DNA of 64,000 nucleotides, taken from contig DASZTS010000029.1 in NCBI GenBank assembly GCA_035547915.1, positions 1-64,000 on the forward strand. The letters are read 5' to 3'. The notes below the pieces were generated by a model. That model saw only the letters and a list, made by a program, of their open reading frames with translations. It had not been told where the DNA came from and did not search any database. Made by a program: the position numbers and the translations under genes. This stretch comes from DASSFG01 sp035547915 (GTDB lineage: Bacteria; Planctomycetota; Planctomycetia; Pirellulales; JAICIG01). Positions within the stretch are counted from its first letter, which is position 1. Each line of letters starts with the position of its first letter. This document shows, piece after piece, positions 8,846-16,735 of the stretch.

Positions 8846-9445
8846 ATGAACCTGATACCGTTCGTCATCGAAAAGAGCGGCCGCGAAGAGCGGGCTATGG
8901 ATATCTATAGCCGGCTCTTGAAGGATCGCATCATCTTTCTCGGCAGTGGCGTGAACGACGAGGTGGCGAATTCGATCGTCGCCCAACTGCTCTTCCTGCA
9001 ATCGGAAGACGCCAAGGCCGACATCCACCTCTACATCAATTCTCCGGGTGGGAGCGTAAGCGCCGGGCTGGCCATTTACGACACGATGCAATTCGTCGCC
9101 TGCGACGTCGCCACCTATTGCATCGGACAGGCCGCCTCGATGGGCGCGGTGCTGCTCACCGCGGGCACGGCCGGCAAGAGGCACGCCCTGCCCAATTCGC
9201 GGATCATGATCCACCAGCCGCTGGCCGGCATGGAAGGCACGGCCGAAGAGATCATGATTCATGCCAAAGAATTCAAGAAGGTCAAGCAGAAGCTGAACAA
9301 CATCCTGTTGAAGCACACCGGACACCCGCTCGAAAAGATCGAGCAAGATACCGATCGCGATCGTTTCATGTCGGCCGAAGAGGCACTCGACTACAAGCTC
9401 ATCGACCGTGTGATCGAGCACATGGAACCCGCCAAGCCGTCGTAA
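8846..9445 (+). CDS. clpP: ATP-dependent Clp protease proteolytic subunit, second (canonical) paralogue
   Basis: This is a canonical ClpP of 199 residues. It starts MNLIPFVIEKSGREERAMDI, the usual propeptide/N-loop sequence, with the triad S98 (GQAASMGA), H123 (IMIHQPLAG) and D168 (QDTDRDRF). The ATG at 8846 lies 9 nt after the first clpP stop, so the two are almost certainly co-transcribed, and they may form homo- or hetero-tetradecamers. No clpX follows in this window; the next gene is a lipoprotein 151 bp downstream. The unfoldase partner must therefore be encoded elsewhere. Confidence 0.95.
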   Translation: MNLIPFVIEKSGREERAMDIYSRLLKDRIIFLGSGVNDEVANSIVAQLLFLQSEDAKADIHLYINSPGGSVSAGLAIYDTMQFVACDVATYCIGQAASMGAVLLTAGTAGKRHALPNSRIMIHQPLAGMEGTAEEIMIHAKEFKKVKQKLNNILLKHTGHPLEKIEQDTDRDRFMSAEEALDYKLIDRVIEHMEPAKPS

Positions 9446-9596
9446 GCGCGAAACCCCAGTCGCGCACGACGCGCAATGCCGGCCTCACTTCCCGCAGCAT
9501 AGGCCGCGCAAGACGAGATTTGAACGGAATCAAATTCGTGCGATCCGCCCGACGGTCGTTCGACCGACGGCGGCGCCGCAAGCGCGCGAGGTCAAA

Positions 9597-10598
9597 ATGA
9601 ATACGCTGCTGCGATGGACACCCGCCGTGTTGGCGGTGCTGGTGTGCGGCTGCCGATCGAATGTCAGCCACGAGCTACTCGAACGAGAACTGCTCGCCCA
9701 GGAGAACCAGATCTTCCAGTTGCAGGATCTGGTCGACGAATACGAGACGAAACTCGACTCGTGCCGTCGCGAGAACGAATCGCTGCTCGCCGAGTTGGGC
9801 CGTTCGCGAACGGGTAAATCCAACACTCCGCGTAGATCGACCGGCGCCGAAGAGCTGGCGCCACCCGTGGTCGAGCCCGGTGCCGAGGGCCCGGCTTTGC
9901 CCTTCAACGGGCCGCCCGTCATCGCACCGCCCGACGCGCAGGTGCCCGAGGGTGAACACATGGCGAAGGGCGGGGCGGCCGGGCGTAAATCGCGCCTGAC
10001 CGGCCGTAACAAAGCACGCTCCGTCTCGAACAGCTCGGGTCCGATCGACCTGGTGGTCACGCAGATCACCCTCAACCGCAAACTGACCGGCGGGCACAAC
10101 GTCGACGGCCGTCCCGGCGACGAGGGAGTGATGGTGGTGGTCGAGCCGCTCAACGCCGCGGGCGATCTCATCGAAGTGCCCGGCGAGGTGTCGATCGTCG
10201 TACTCGACCCGACGTTGGAGGGCGACGCGGCCCGCGTCGCCCGCTGGGACTTCAACTCGCTGGAGGCGGCAGACCACATCAAGCGGACGCCGATGGGCGA
10301 CGGTCTGCACTTTGACCTGCGCTGGCCCCACTCGCCTCCGACGCACCGCGTGCTGAACCTCTATGTGCGATATACGACTTCCGATGGTCGTCGCTTGCAG
10401 GTCGAAAAGCAAATCGAGATCGATCCGCTCGGTGGCGAAGAGCCGGCCGATCGCGTGACCGAGAACCACGACGCCAAGTCGGATCACGTTGGAACCGACG
10501 ACAAGAAGGACTCGGAGAGTCCCGGCAACACGGCACGTCGGGCCGACCAGCAGAACTCGGCCCAAAAGCGCGGCACGCAATGGGAGCCGTATCGCTAG
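9597..10598 (+). CDS. Putative lipoprotein with coiled coil, unknown function
   Basis: This 333-residue exported protein was not recognised as a named family. A hydrophobic start (LLRWTPAVLAVLVCGC) ends in a lipobox-like VCGC, with C20 as the likely lipidated residue. A heptad-rich coiled coil follows at about 24-70 (HELLERELLAQENQIFQLQ, then LVDEYETKL), then a Pro-rich low-complexity linker (about 75-145). A compact beta-rich domain follows (about 150-285, from IDLVVTQITLNRKLTGG), and the protein ends in a charged disordered tail. The coiled coil after a lipid anchor suggests an oligomeric envelope protein. The gene is convergent with the macrodomain gene, 17 bp away. Confidence 0.8.
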   Translation: MNTLLRWTPAVLAVLVCGCRSNVSHELLERELLAQENQIFQLQDLVDEYETKLDSCRRENESLLAELGRSRTGKSNTPRRSTGAEELAPPVVEPGAEGPALPFNGPPVIAPPDAQVPEGEHMAKGGAAGRKSRLTGRNKARSVSNSSGPIDLVVTQITLNRKLTGGHNVDGRPGDEGVMVVVEPLNAAGDLIEVPGEVSIVVLDPTLEGDAARVARWDFNSLEAADHIKRTPMGDGLHFDLRWPHSPPTHRVLNLYVRYTTSDGRRLQVEKQIEIDPLGGEEPADRVTENHDAKSDHVGTDDKKDSESPGNTARRADQQNSAQKRGTQWEPYR

Positions 10599-10615
10599 CC
10601 GGGGCCGGGCTCAAT

Positions 10616-11188
10616 TCAAGAACTGGCTTTAATGTGTTCGAGCGTCGCCACGAATTCGCCATAGGCGGCGCCGCCGAACAACACAAACCGCACCAGTTCT
10701 GGGCGGCCGTGCTCGTTCAAGAAATCGCGCGCCATCATAAGTGCCACACGGCTCGCCTGTTCCAACGGATAGGCGTACGCTCCCGTGCTCAACGAGGGCA
10801 GCGCCACGCTACGGCAGTCGTGCTCGATCGCCAGCTCCAACGAACGGCGATAGGCGCCCGCCAATTGCTCAGCCTCGCCATGCGAGCCGCCGCGCCACAC
10901 CGGGCCGACCGCATGGATGACGTACCGAGCGGGTAGATCGCCAGCCGTGGAGATGACCGCCGAGCCCGTCGGACATCCCTCGGGAAAACGCCGGTCCGTG
11001 TCGGCCATGATGGTAGGACCGCCACGGCGGTGAATCGCGCCATCGACGCCGCCGCCTCCCGCCAGACGAGAGTTGGCCGCGTTGACGATCGCATCGACCT
11101 CCTGTTCCGTAACGTCGCCCTGACACAGTTCGATGACGGCATCGCCCAGGTTCCAGCGCATGAGGAACTCCGCTGCAATCGTTATCAT
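10616..11188 (-). CDS. Macrodomain protein, probable O-acetyl-ADP-ribose deacetylase
   Basis: This is a stand-alone macrodomain (190 residues) of the MacroD/YmdB type, which binds ADP-ribose and commonly hydrolyses O-acetyl-ADP-ribose or mono-ADP-ribosyl groups. Diagnostic segments are GDVTEQEVDAIVNAANSRL (the NAAN motif), GGGGVDGAIHRRGG for the diphosphate loop, YVIHAVGPVWRGG, and SLSTGAYAYP for the second loop. The ATG at 11188 is used; an internal ATG at 11161 (MRWNLGD) would fit the domain start equally well. No ADP-ribosyltransferase or sirtuin gene is next to it, so a toxin-reversal role is not suggested by context. Confidence 0.9.
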   Translation of the reverse strand: MITIAAEFLMRWNLGDAVIELCQGDVTEQEVDAIVNAANSRLAGGGGVDGAIHRRGGPTIMADTDRRFPEGCPTGSAVISTAGDLPARYVIHAVGPVWRGGSHGEAEQLAGAYRRSLELAIEHDCRSVALPSLSTGAYAYPLEQASRVALMMARDFLNEHGRPELVRFVLFGGAAYGEFVATLEHIKASS

Positions 11189-11221
11189 CCAGAAAACGCG
11201 CGTACGCCGTCAGCGTACTCC

Positions 11222-11247
11222 AGCGCATATCTATAGCGCATATCTAT
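11222..11247. repeat. Tandem 13-bp direct duplication
   Basis: AGCGCATATCTAT occurs twice, back to back, in the gap upstream of the macrodomain gene. It lies 34-59 nt before that gene's start, so it falls where a promoter or operator would be. No function is assigned. Confidence 0.6.
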
Positions 11248-11329
11248 CTCTGTGATGCCGTAGAACGCGGCGCCTGTCAAATGCTTCGTCGCACACCGGG
11301 CGTGCCCAGCGCGGCGACCAGAAGAGCGC

Positions 11330-11371
11330 AAAAAAAGAAGCCCCGCTTGCCTTCATGACAAGCGGGGCTTC
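11330..11371 (-). terminator. Rho-independent terminator of the Cys-rich gene
   Basis: A 13-bp perfect stem (11337-11349 pairing with 11359-11371) encloses a 9-nt loop. On the minus strand the stem is followed by seven T residues (A-run 11330-11336). It sits 55 nt beyond the stop of the Cys-rich gene and points the right way for it. Confidence 0.88.
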
Positions 11372-11426
11372 CAAAGGACGGGCTCACCGCCATCCCGGTA
11401 GGGTGGCGAGGCTCGATTCAATCAAA

Positions 11427-11750
11427 TTAGGAACCGCAACCGCAAGCCGGGGCGCAGCAGGCCGGAGCACAGCAAGCGGGGGCGCAGCAGCGGCGGTGGT
11501 GGTGACGGTGGCAGCGGTGACGGTGACCGCAGCAGGGCTGGCAGCAGCTCGGCTCGCAGCAGGTCGGAGCGGCGCAGCAGGTCGGCTCGCAGGCCGGGGC
11601 GGCACAGCAGGTCGGCTCGCAGCAGCTCTGGGCGCAGCAGCTCGACTGACAACAACCACCGCGATTGAAGAGACCGGCTTGGGCGTCGTTGGCAAACAAC
11701 GAAGCGGCACCGGCCACCAGCAACAGGGCAAACAGAATCTTCGCTTTCAT
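11427..11750 (-). CDS. Secreted Cys/His-rich repeat protein
   Basis: This small exported protein has 107 residues: a clear signal peptide (MKAKILFALLLVAGAASLFA, cleavage near DAQA at 25) and an 82-residue mature part in which 26 residues are Cys, many as CC pairs. Short repeats of the type xPxCC (EPTCC, APTCC, EPSCC, APACC) flank a central basic/His-rich block (GHRHRCHRHHHRR). The ATG at 11750 has a GAGGA Shine-Dalgarno, and a strong terminator follows. Similar Cys-repeat exported proteins occur in planctomycetes. Disulfide-linked envelope protein or metal binding are both plausible, and neither is shown by the sequence. High expression is suggested by the good RBS and dedicated terminator. 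Confidence 0.85.
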   Translation of the reverse strand: MKAKILFALLLVAGAASLFANDAQAGLFNRGGCCQSSCCAQSCCEPTCCAAPACEPTCCAAPTCCEPSCCQPCCGHRHRCHRHHHRRCCAPACCAPACCAPACGCGS

Positions 11751-12220
11751 GGGAGTCCTCAAAAAATGGGAACAGGATGTTCGTTTCATCGCCATGCACC
11801 CGACTCCCTTCGAACACATGTGCGACAATCTTATTGGCAAGCAATCGTCAAACCTTGCGGACGGCGTTAACTGGGCAAACTGGATTCAAGATGCGACGAC
11901 CTTTCTCGTTGCGCCGTTCCTGACGATGTTGGCGGCCCCGTCGGGCGGGATGGGCACTTTTCACGCTCCGCCCGCGTCGCAATCGGCGCGATCCGCTCGA
12001 TCGCGCCCGCGTCCGCCAAGGGCATCGGCCCCACGTGGGTGACGTAGTTTGAGAGCCGGCCACGTTCCCCCGAACGATAAGGTACGATTGGAGCGCAAGT
12101 AGCGTGCGGGTGTGCCGCGGACATGAAGAATGAGCCACCGCGTCACATCGCATCACATCGAGAAAGTGGGCCAAGACTTGGCAAAGGACGGCCAAGCTTG
12201 CCCGGAATAGGGGACAGCCA
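11751..12220. other. Intergenic region, no gene seen
   Basis: These 470 bases separate the Cys-rich gene (leftward) and the Hpt gene (rightward). They should hold both promoters, but no convincing consensus was found. Open frames here have no recognisable protein character. Confidence 0.5.
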
Positions 12221-12541
12221 ATGACACAAACGGCGACAGCAGACCTTTTCTATTCGACCTTGGCCGATGATCCGATCATCGGCGAGATCGTGGTGCTCTA
12301 CGTGGCGGAGATGCCCGACCGGGTCGCCGCGCTCGCCGCGCGCTGGGACGCTCGCGACTACCAGGGCCTGACCACGCTCGCGCATCAGATGAAGGGCGCG
12401 GCCGGCAGTCATGGGTTTGCTCAACTCACTCCCTACGCTGCGCGGCTCGAACAATTGGCGGGGGCCCGCGCCGCGGAGAGAGAAATCCAACCCGCTCTCG
12501 ACGCGTTGCTGTCGGCATGCGCTCGCGTGCGTTGCCGGTGA
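12221..12541 (+). CDS. Stand-alone histidine phosphotransfer (Hpt) protein
   Basis: This is a 106-residue Hpt domain and nothing else. The phosphorylatable His lies in LAHQMKGAAGSHGF, the standard H-x-x-K-G-A/S motif, in a predicted four-helix bundle. Such proteins shuttle phosphoryl groups between hybrid kinases and response regulators. No kinase or regulator gene is adjacent, so its partners are elsewhere; the hybrid kinase at 35506-38988 already carries its own Hpt domain. The gene starts at an ATG with a weak upstream purine stretch. Its end is followed 14 nt later by a family-1 repeat. Confidence 0.88.
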   Translation: MTQTATADLFYSTLADDPIIGEIVVLYVAEMPDRVAALAARWDARDYQGLTTLAHQMKGAAGSHGFAQLTPYAARLEQLAGARAAEREIQPALDALLSACARVRCR

Positions 12542-12554
12542 TCGCCGCTCGATA

Positions 12555-12656
12555 AGAGCGGCTGACGGAACCGGGAAGCCGGAGCGCCGTGCGCGAAAAA
12601 TCGGCCGTGAAACGCCGATTCTTGTGGAGCCTAGATCCGGTTTTGTCGGTTGCTCT
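12555..12656 (+). repeat. Family-1 intergenic inverted-repeat element, copy A
   Basis: This 102-bp element starts AGAGCGGCTGACGGAACCGG and ends CCGGTTTTGTCGGTTGCTCT, so the ends form imperfect inverted repeats of about 20 bp. The core AAAATCGGC-CGTGAAAC-GCCGATT is a second hairpin. Related copies are at 24198-24299, 34599-34678, 35247-35343 and 50086-50184. It lies in the 324-bp gap between the Hpt gene and the convergent murD; the rest of that gap (12657-12865) shows nothing recognisable. Confidence 0.85.
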
Positions 12657-12865
12657 CAGATTCGCGGCGCAGAAAAAAACCTCGAGGTAACGACTCCCAG
12701 CGCCGCTTCCGTCTCCCACAAGGAGACTTCACAGCCGTCGACCTCGAGGTCCATGCGATTGATCGAGGACATGAGTCGATCGATCAATCACTTGCGCTAC
12801 TTTAGCCAATGCGGCCGCACGACGCAATAGTTGCGCGCGACTTTCGCGCGATGAACATCACTCTT

Positions 12866-14188
12866 TCAGCGCGCAGGTGCGCCGCGCTGCGCGAGCGCGC
12901 GCGCGAGGATGGCGAACGTTTCACCGCGATGACGATAGTCGCGAAACTGATCGTAGCTCGCGCACGCGGGAGAGAGCACGATCACTTCCTCCGCGCGCGA
13001 CTGCAACCAGCACCACTGCAACGCATCCGCCAACTCAACAAACGATTCGCAACGACAGCGCGGCGCGGGCTGATCTTCGATCATCGTCATCATCCTTTCG
13101 CGCACCGCGCCATAGCAGGCCACGCCGCGCGCCTGGCGCGCCAGCTTGGCCGCCAACGGTGCGAAATCGAAACCCTTGTCGTGGCCGCCGACGAGCAGCC
13201 AAGGTTTGTTCGCAAATGTGTCGACCGCCGCCATCACCGATTCGGGCGTCGTGGCCATCGAATCGTTGTAGAAACGTCGGCCGTCGATCTCGGCCACGAG
13301 TTCGAGTCGGTGCGGCAATCCGCGAAAGCTTTCGAGTCCGCGTCGAATCGCATCGGGCGAGCATCCCGCCCTCCGCGCAGCCGCCGCCGCGCATGCGGCG
13401 TTGCGGCGATTGTGTTCACCGGGCAACTTCAGTTCAGGCACGTCGTTGTCGCCATCGACCATCAGTACCTGACCGCGCGCGAGTTGGTGCCAGCTCCGTA
13501 CGATCGGATCGCCCCCGTTCAATACGGCGACACCGCAAGCCGATTGCTCGAGCAATAACCGCTGCTTGGCCGAGGCATAGGCTTCCATCGAGCCGTGCCA
13601 ATCGAGATGGTTCGCCGTGCAATTCGTAACGACGGCCATTTCGGGCCATCGCACTCCTCGGCTCAACCGAGCGAGCTGAAAGCTGCTCAGTTCCAACACA
13701 ACCCAGTCGGCCGCGGTGATCGCGTCCAAATCTGCCAGAAGGCTGCGGCCGATATTGCCACCGAACCAGTTGCGCCGCCCGTCCGCGGCCAGGATCTCGG
13801 CGATCATCGCCGCCGTGGTCGATTTGCCATTCGACCCCGTGACGCCGATCACTCGGCCCCGGCAGCAGCCCAGAAACAGCTCGATCTCCAACGTGGTGGG
13901 CACGTTCGCGGCGTGGGCCGCGGCGACGAACCGATTGTCGGGCCGCACCGCCGGATTGACGACGACCAGATCGGCTTCCGTAAAATCCGCGTCGCGGTGC
14001 CCGGCCAAATGCCAGGCGGCGATCGACACTCCGGCAAGCTCGGCGATCGAATCGGACAGCGTTCGTTCGTCGGCCAGATCGGTGACCGTGACGATGGCAC
14101 CTCGTTCGGCCAGCCACCGCGCCGCCGCCACGCCGCCTCCGTGGCGGCCCAGCCCCATCACCGTCACTCGTCGTCCGGCCAGTTCCAT
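12866..14188 (-). CDS. murD: UDP-N-acetylmuramoylalanine--D-glutamate ligase
   Basis: MurD adds D-Glu to UDP-MurNAc-L-Ala in cytoplasmic peptidoglycan precursor synthesis. The 440-residue protein has the three Mur ligase domains: an N-terminal Rossmann-like domain (VTVMGLGRHGGGVAAARWL), the central ATPase with P-loop GVTGSNGKST (115-124), NCTANHLDWHGSMEAYASAK and ELSSFQLA, and a C-terminal domain with RLELVAEIDGRRFYNDSMAT and SPACASYDQF. The ATG at 14188 is chosen because it begins the first domain; the frame stays open upstream but overlaps the divergent glycosyltransferase. The gene stands apart from any division/cell-wall (dcw) cluster. Its presence supports a peptidoglycan-containing planctomycete. 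Confidence 0.95.
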   Translation of the reverse strand: MELAGRRVTVMGLGRHGGGVAAARWLAERGAIVTVTDLADERTLSDSIAELAGVSIAAWHLAGHRDADFTEADLVVVNPAVRPDNRFVAAAHAANVPTTLEIELFLGCCRGRVIGVTGSNGKSTTAAMIAEILAADGRRNWFGGNIGRSLLADLDAITAADWVVLELSSFQLARLSRGVRWPEMAVVTNCTANHLDWHGSMEAYASAKQRLLLEQSACGVAVLNGGDPIVRSWHQLARGQVLMVDGDNDVPELKLPGEHNRRNAACAAAAARRAGCSPDAIRRGLESFRGLPHRLELVAEIDGRRFYNDSMATTPESVMAAVDTFANKPWLLVGGHDKGFDFAPLAAKLARQARGVACYGAVRERMMTMIEDQPAPRCRCESFVELADALQWCWLQSRAEEVIVLSPACASYDQFRDYRHRGETFAILARALAQRGAPAR

Positions 14189-14341
14189 GGCGAGTTCGTC
14201 TCCCTCCCTGTGTCGGTCGCTCGCAGAATTCCCCGAAGCGAACGATCGCGAACGGCCAGTGTAGCAGACCCGATCGATGCGAGCAGCGAATAACAGACCG
14301 ACGGGCAGAGGTTGCAAGTCGATCCTGTTAAACTGGACATC

Positions 14342-15811
14342 ATGCGACAGCGTGTCTCCCTGAACATGATCGTGCGCGACGAAGAGGCCAACCTGCCGGC
14401 TTGTCTCGACGGTATCGCCGATCTGGTGGACGAGATGGTGATCGTCGACACGGGCTCGACCGACGAAACGAAGGCCATCGCCCATCGGTACGGGGCGCGC
14501 GTCTTCGACTTCCCGTGGCGCGACCATTTCGCCGCCGCGCGAAACGAGGCACTCGAGCGCGCCAGCGGAGATTGGGTTTTCTGGCTCGACGCCGACGATC
14601 GGCTCGACGAAGAGGAGCGCCGGAAGCTGCGAGCGCTGTTCAATACGTTGCGCGACGAGTTGGCGGTGTGGCTGCTGCAATGCATCAGCCCGTCAGCCGG
14701 GGACCAAGCGGCCATGACCGTGCTGGAACAGGGCCGCCTGTTTCGCCACGACCCGCGCGTGCGGTGGCAATACCGCGTGCATGAGCAGATCGTGCCGGCC
14801 ATCGAACGTTTGGGAGGCGCGACCTATCGTAGCGATATCGTCGTGCGACACGTCGGATACAGCGACGCCTTGCAACGACGGGCCAAGCTTCAACGCGATC
14901 TGCGATTGCTCGCCTTGGACAACGCCGATCAACCCGACGACCCGCTGACATTGTTCCACCTCGGCTGGACGCACTCTCTGTTGGGCGATGCACCGGCCGC
15001 GGTGCCCGTGCTGGAGCGTTGTCGGCAAGTGACACCACCGAATCTAGCGATCGTGGGGAAATTGCATGCCCTGCTTGCGCGAAGCTTGCGGCAGACCGGT
15101 CAAACCGACGCGGCGCTAACCGTGTGCCGACAAGGTTTGGCGATCTATCCCGATCACGCCGAGTTGCTGTTCCACTCGGGACAACTCCTGGCCCAACGAC
15201 GGCGATTCGCCGAGGCCGAGGCGTCGCTGCTGCGCCTGACCGCGCCTGCCGGAAACCCTGGCATGGCGATGGGTGACGATCCCGGCCTGCGTGGATATAA
15301 GGGTCGTTGTGCCCTGGCCGAGATCTACCGCGATTGGGGCCGCCCGGCCGACGCCGAGGTCCAATGGCGTGCGGCCCTGGCCGAGCAACCCGGCTACCTC
15401 GTCAGTTGGATCTGCCTAGCCGACCTTTTCTTGGCGCAGGGGCGTTGGGGCGACGCCGAACAACTCGCCGAGCGGTTGCAAACCTTGGCGCGCCCCGTCG
15501 AGGCCCTCGTCTTACGGGCCCGTGCGCACATGACACGCCGCGAGTTCACTGCCGCGCGGCAACTGGCGGAACAGGCCGTGACACTGGCCCCTGACCTGCT
15601 CATGGCGAGGGAGGTATTGAGTCACGTGCTCGTTCTCGAAGGGCGAGACTGGGCTGCGGCCGAGCAGGCCGTGCGCGAGGTGCTCGCTCGGCAACCTTCG
15701 AACACCACCGCATTGACGAATCTGGCGGTGGTCGAGCGTCACCTGGCTGCCGAAAGACAACGCGGTGGGCCGGGCTTTCTCACCGGCGGCTCAATCATCG
15801 TCGGCGGCTAA
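14342..15811 (+). CDS. Family 2 glycosyltransferase with C-terminal TPR repeats
   Basis: This is a 489-residue cytosolic protein. The N-terminal 230 residues are a GT-A glycosyltransferase: VSLNMIVRDEEANLPACLDG, VDTGSTDETKAIA, and the metal-binding DxD as FWLDADDRLDEEE. The C-terminal half is a series of tetratricopeptide-like helical hairpins (LFHLGWTHSLLGDAPAAVPV, AALTVCRQGLAIYPDHAELL, AEVQWRAALAEQPGYLVSW). This GT2-TPR arrangement is common in bacteria with complex surface glycans; the acceptor is unknown. The ATG at 14342 is preferred over a TTG at 14312 because the domain starts directly after it. It is divergent from murD with a 153-bp gap. Confidence 0.9.
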   Translation: MRQRVSLNMIVRDEEANLPACLDGIADLVDEMVIVDTGSTDETKAIAHRYGARVFDFPWRDHFAAARNEALERASGDWVFWLDADDRLDEEERRKLRALFNTLRDELAVWLLQCISPSAGDQAAMTVLEQGRLFRHDPRVRWQYRVHEQIVPAIERLGGATYRSDIVVRHVGYSDALQRRAKLQRDLRLLALDNADQPDDPLTLFHLGWTHSLLGDAPAAVPVLERCRQVTPPNLAIVGKLHALLARSLRQTGQTDAALTVCRQGLAIYPDHAELLFHSGQLLAQRRRFAEAEASLLRLTAPAGNPGMAMGDDPGLRGYKGRCALAEIYRDWGRPADAEVQWRAALAEQPGYLVSWICLADLFLAQGRWGDAEQLAERLQTLARPVEALVLRARAHMTRREFTAARQLAEQAVTLAPDLLMAREVLSHVLVLEGRDWAAAEQAVREVLARQPSNTTALTNLAVVERHLAAERQRGGPGFLTGGSIIVGG

Positions 15812-16032
15812 AGTGGCTCGTGTCCGAGTCCGTTAGGCACCTCGGTCGCTGTGGCCTGCGCGACTTCCGGGGGATCGATGTGACAGATGCAATTCGTCGA
15901 CGAAGACGAACACACCTTCGGAACTTTTCGACCTCTGCGGCGTCCAAAGTGATGGCCGTCGGGCACGTCCTGGCACAGCGTTCCTAGACCAACCTTCGGG
16001 TTTGGCAGACAAGCGCAATTTCGGAGGTCAAC

Positions 16033-16605
16033 ATGGACAATCGACACTTTCTGGTAATCGGCCTCACGCTCGTGTTCGCGTTTGACGCGCTTGCAGACAA
16101 ACTCGTAGCCGCGCCTCGGCAGGAAGCAAGGAATGGTGAACCGGGGCCCGCAAGGCTGCTGGTCACCGTCACTGAACCAGAACTCCCCTGCGGAGTCGGC
16201 CGCGTGCAGAAGGACGCCGTCTGGAACGAGCCTTACCGATATATAATCCGCGACTTCCCGGACTATCTCGCCAACGCTCAGCACATTCTCATGCGCCAGA
16301 ACGGTGGTGGCGCGACAGGCCGCTGGCTGCAGACCGGGCAAGTGGAGGTTTCCCAGCCATGCTGGTTTTATGCGGCCGTGCATCAACCAACGGATGCGCA
16401 GCGCGAGAGTTGGAAGAAGGAGGGTTGGGAAATCCTTCCGGACGTGCTTAGTGACTTGGGCGATCCCCGATTCCTGCCTCGCGAAGTCCGTGAGTACATG
16501 TTGATGCGCAAGCGCATCAAGGCGGGACGAGTCAACTTCGACACGCGTGCGGAAAAGACCCCGATGGTCATCTGGATGTTCCTGGAATTCGAGCCCGCCG
16601 ATTGA
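16033..16605 (+). CDS. Putative exported protein of unknown function
   Basis: This is a 190-residue protein with no family recognised. It begins MDNRHFLVIGLTLVFAFDAL followed by ADKLVAAP, a plausible signal peptide, and has an excellent Shine-Dalgarno (GGAGG, 16023-16027). The mature part is mixed, with Trp/Tyr-rich stretches (NEPYRYIIRDFPDYLANAQ, WFYAAVHQPTDAQRESWKKE) and a conserved-looking end (TPMVIWMFLEFEPAD). The long opposite frame over the same bases was rejected. It sits isolated between the GT2-TPR gene and purQ. Real coding status is inferred from the RBS, the signal peptide and sensible amino-acid composition. Confidence 0.7.
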   Translation: MDNRHFLVIGLTLVFAFDALADKLVAAPRQEARNGEPGPARLLVTVTEPELPCGVGRVQKDAVWNEPYRYIIRDFPDYLANAQHILMRQNGGGATGRWLQTGQVEVSQPCWFYAAVHQPTDAQRESWKKEGWEILPDVLSDLGDPRFLPREVREYMLMRKRIKAGRVNFDTRAEKTPMVIWMFLEFEPAD

Positions 16606-16735
16606 GAGAGCGAGGGCCGTGTTCGCGAGACTCGGCCGAACTGCCGAATCGAGGGGCCGCAACATGTCGGCTCATCCGATGGCCGTCGGCCGCGATCGGC
16701 TGGCAATCACAGCCTACTGGCTTGAATCCGTCGTG

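Noticed and set aside
11460..11660. Apparent short tandem repeats that could be taken for a CRISPR-like array
   Set aside because: The repetition is codon-level (CC-pair repeats of the Cys-rich protein) with no regular spacer length.
11384..11870. Ala/Gly-rich plus-strand and Pro/Ala-rich minus-strand frames over the Cys-rich gene
   Set aside because: They are other-frame readings of the Cys-repeat codons; only the frame with the signal peptide, RBS and terminator is credible.
11665..12195. Open frames of 60-125 codons on both strands between the Cys-rich gene and the Hpt gene
   Set aside because: They overlap the Cys-rich gene or show Arg/Ser-rich translation, lack Shine-Dalgarno sequences and resemble no protein.
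15808..16665. 285-codon minus-strand frame opposite the exported protein gene at 16033
   Set aside because: The plus-strand frame has a GGAGG Shine-Dalgarno, signal peptide and better composition; the minus frame has none of these.
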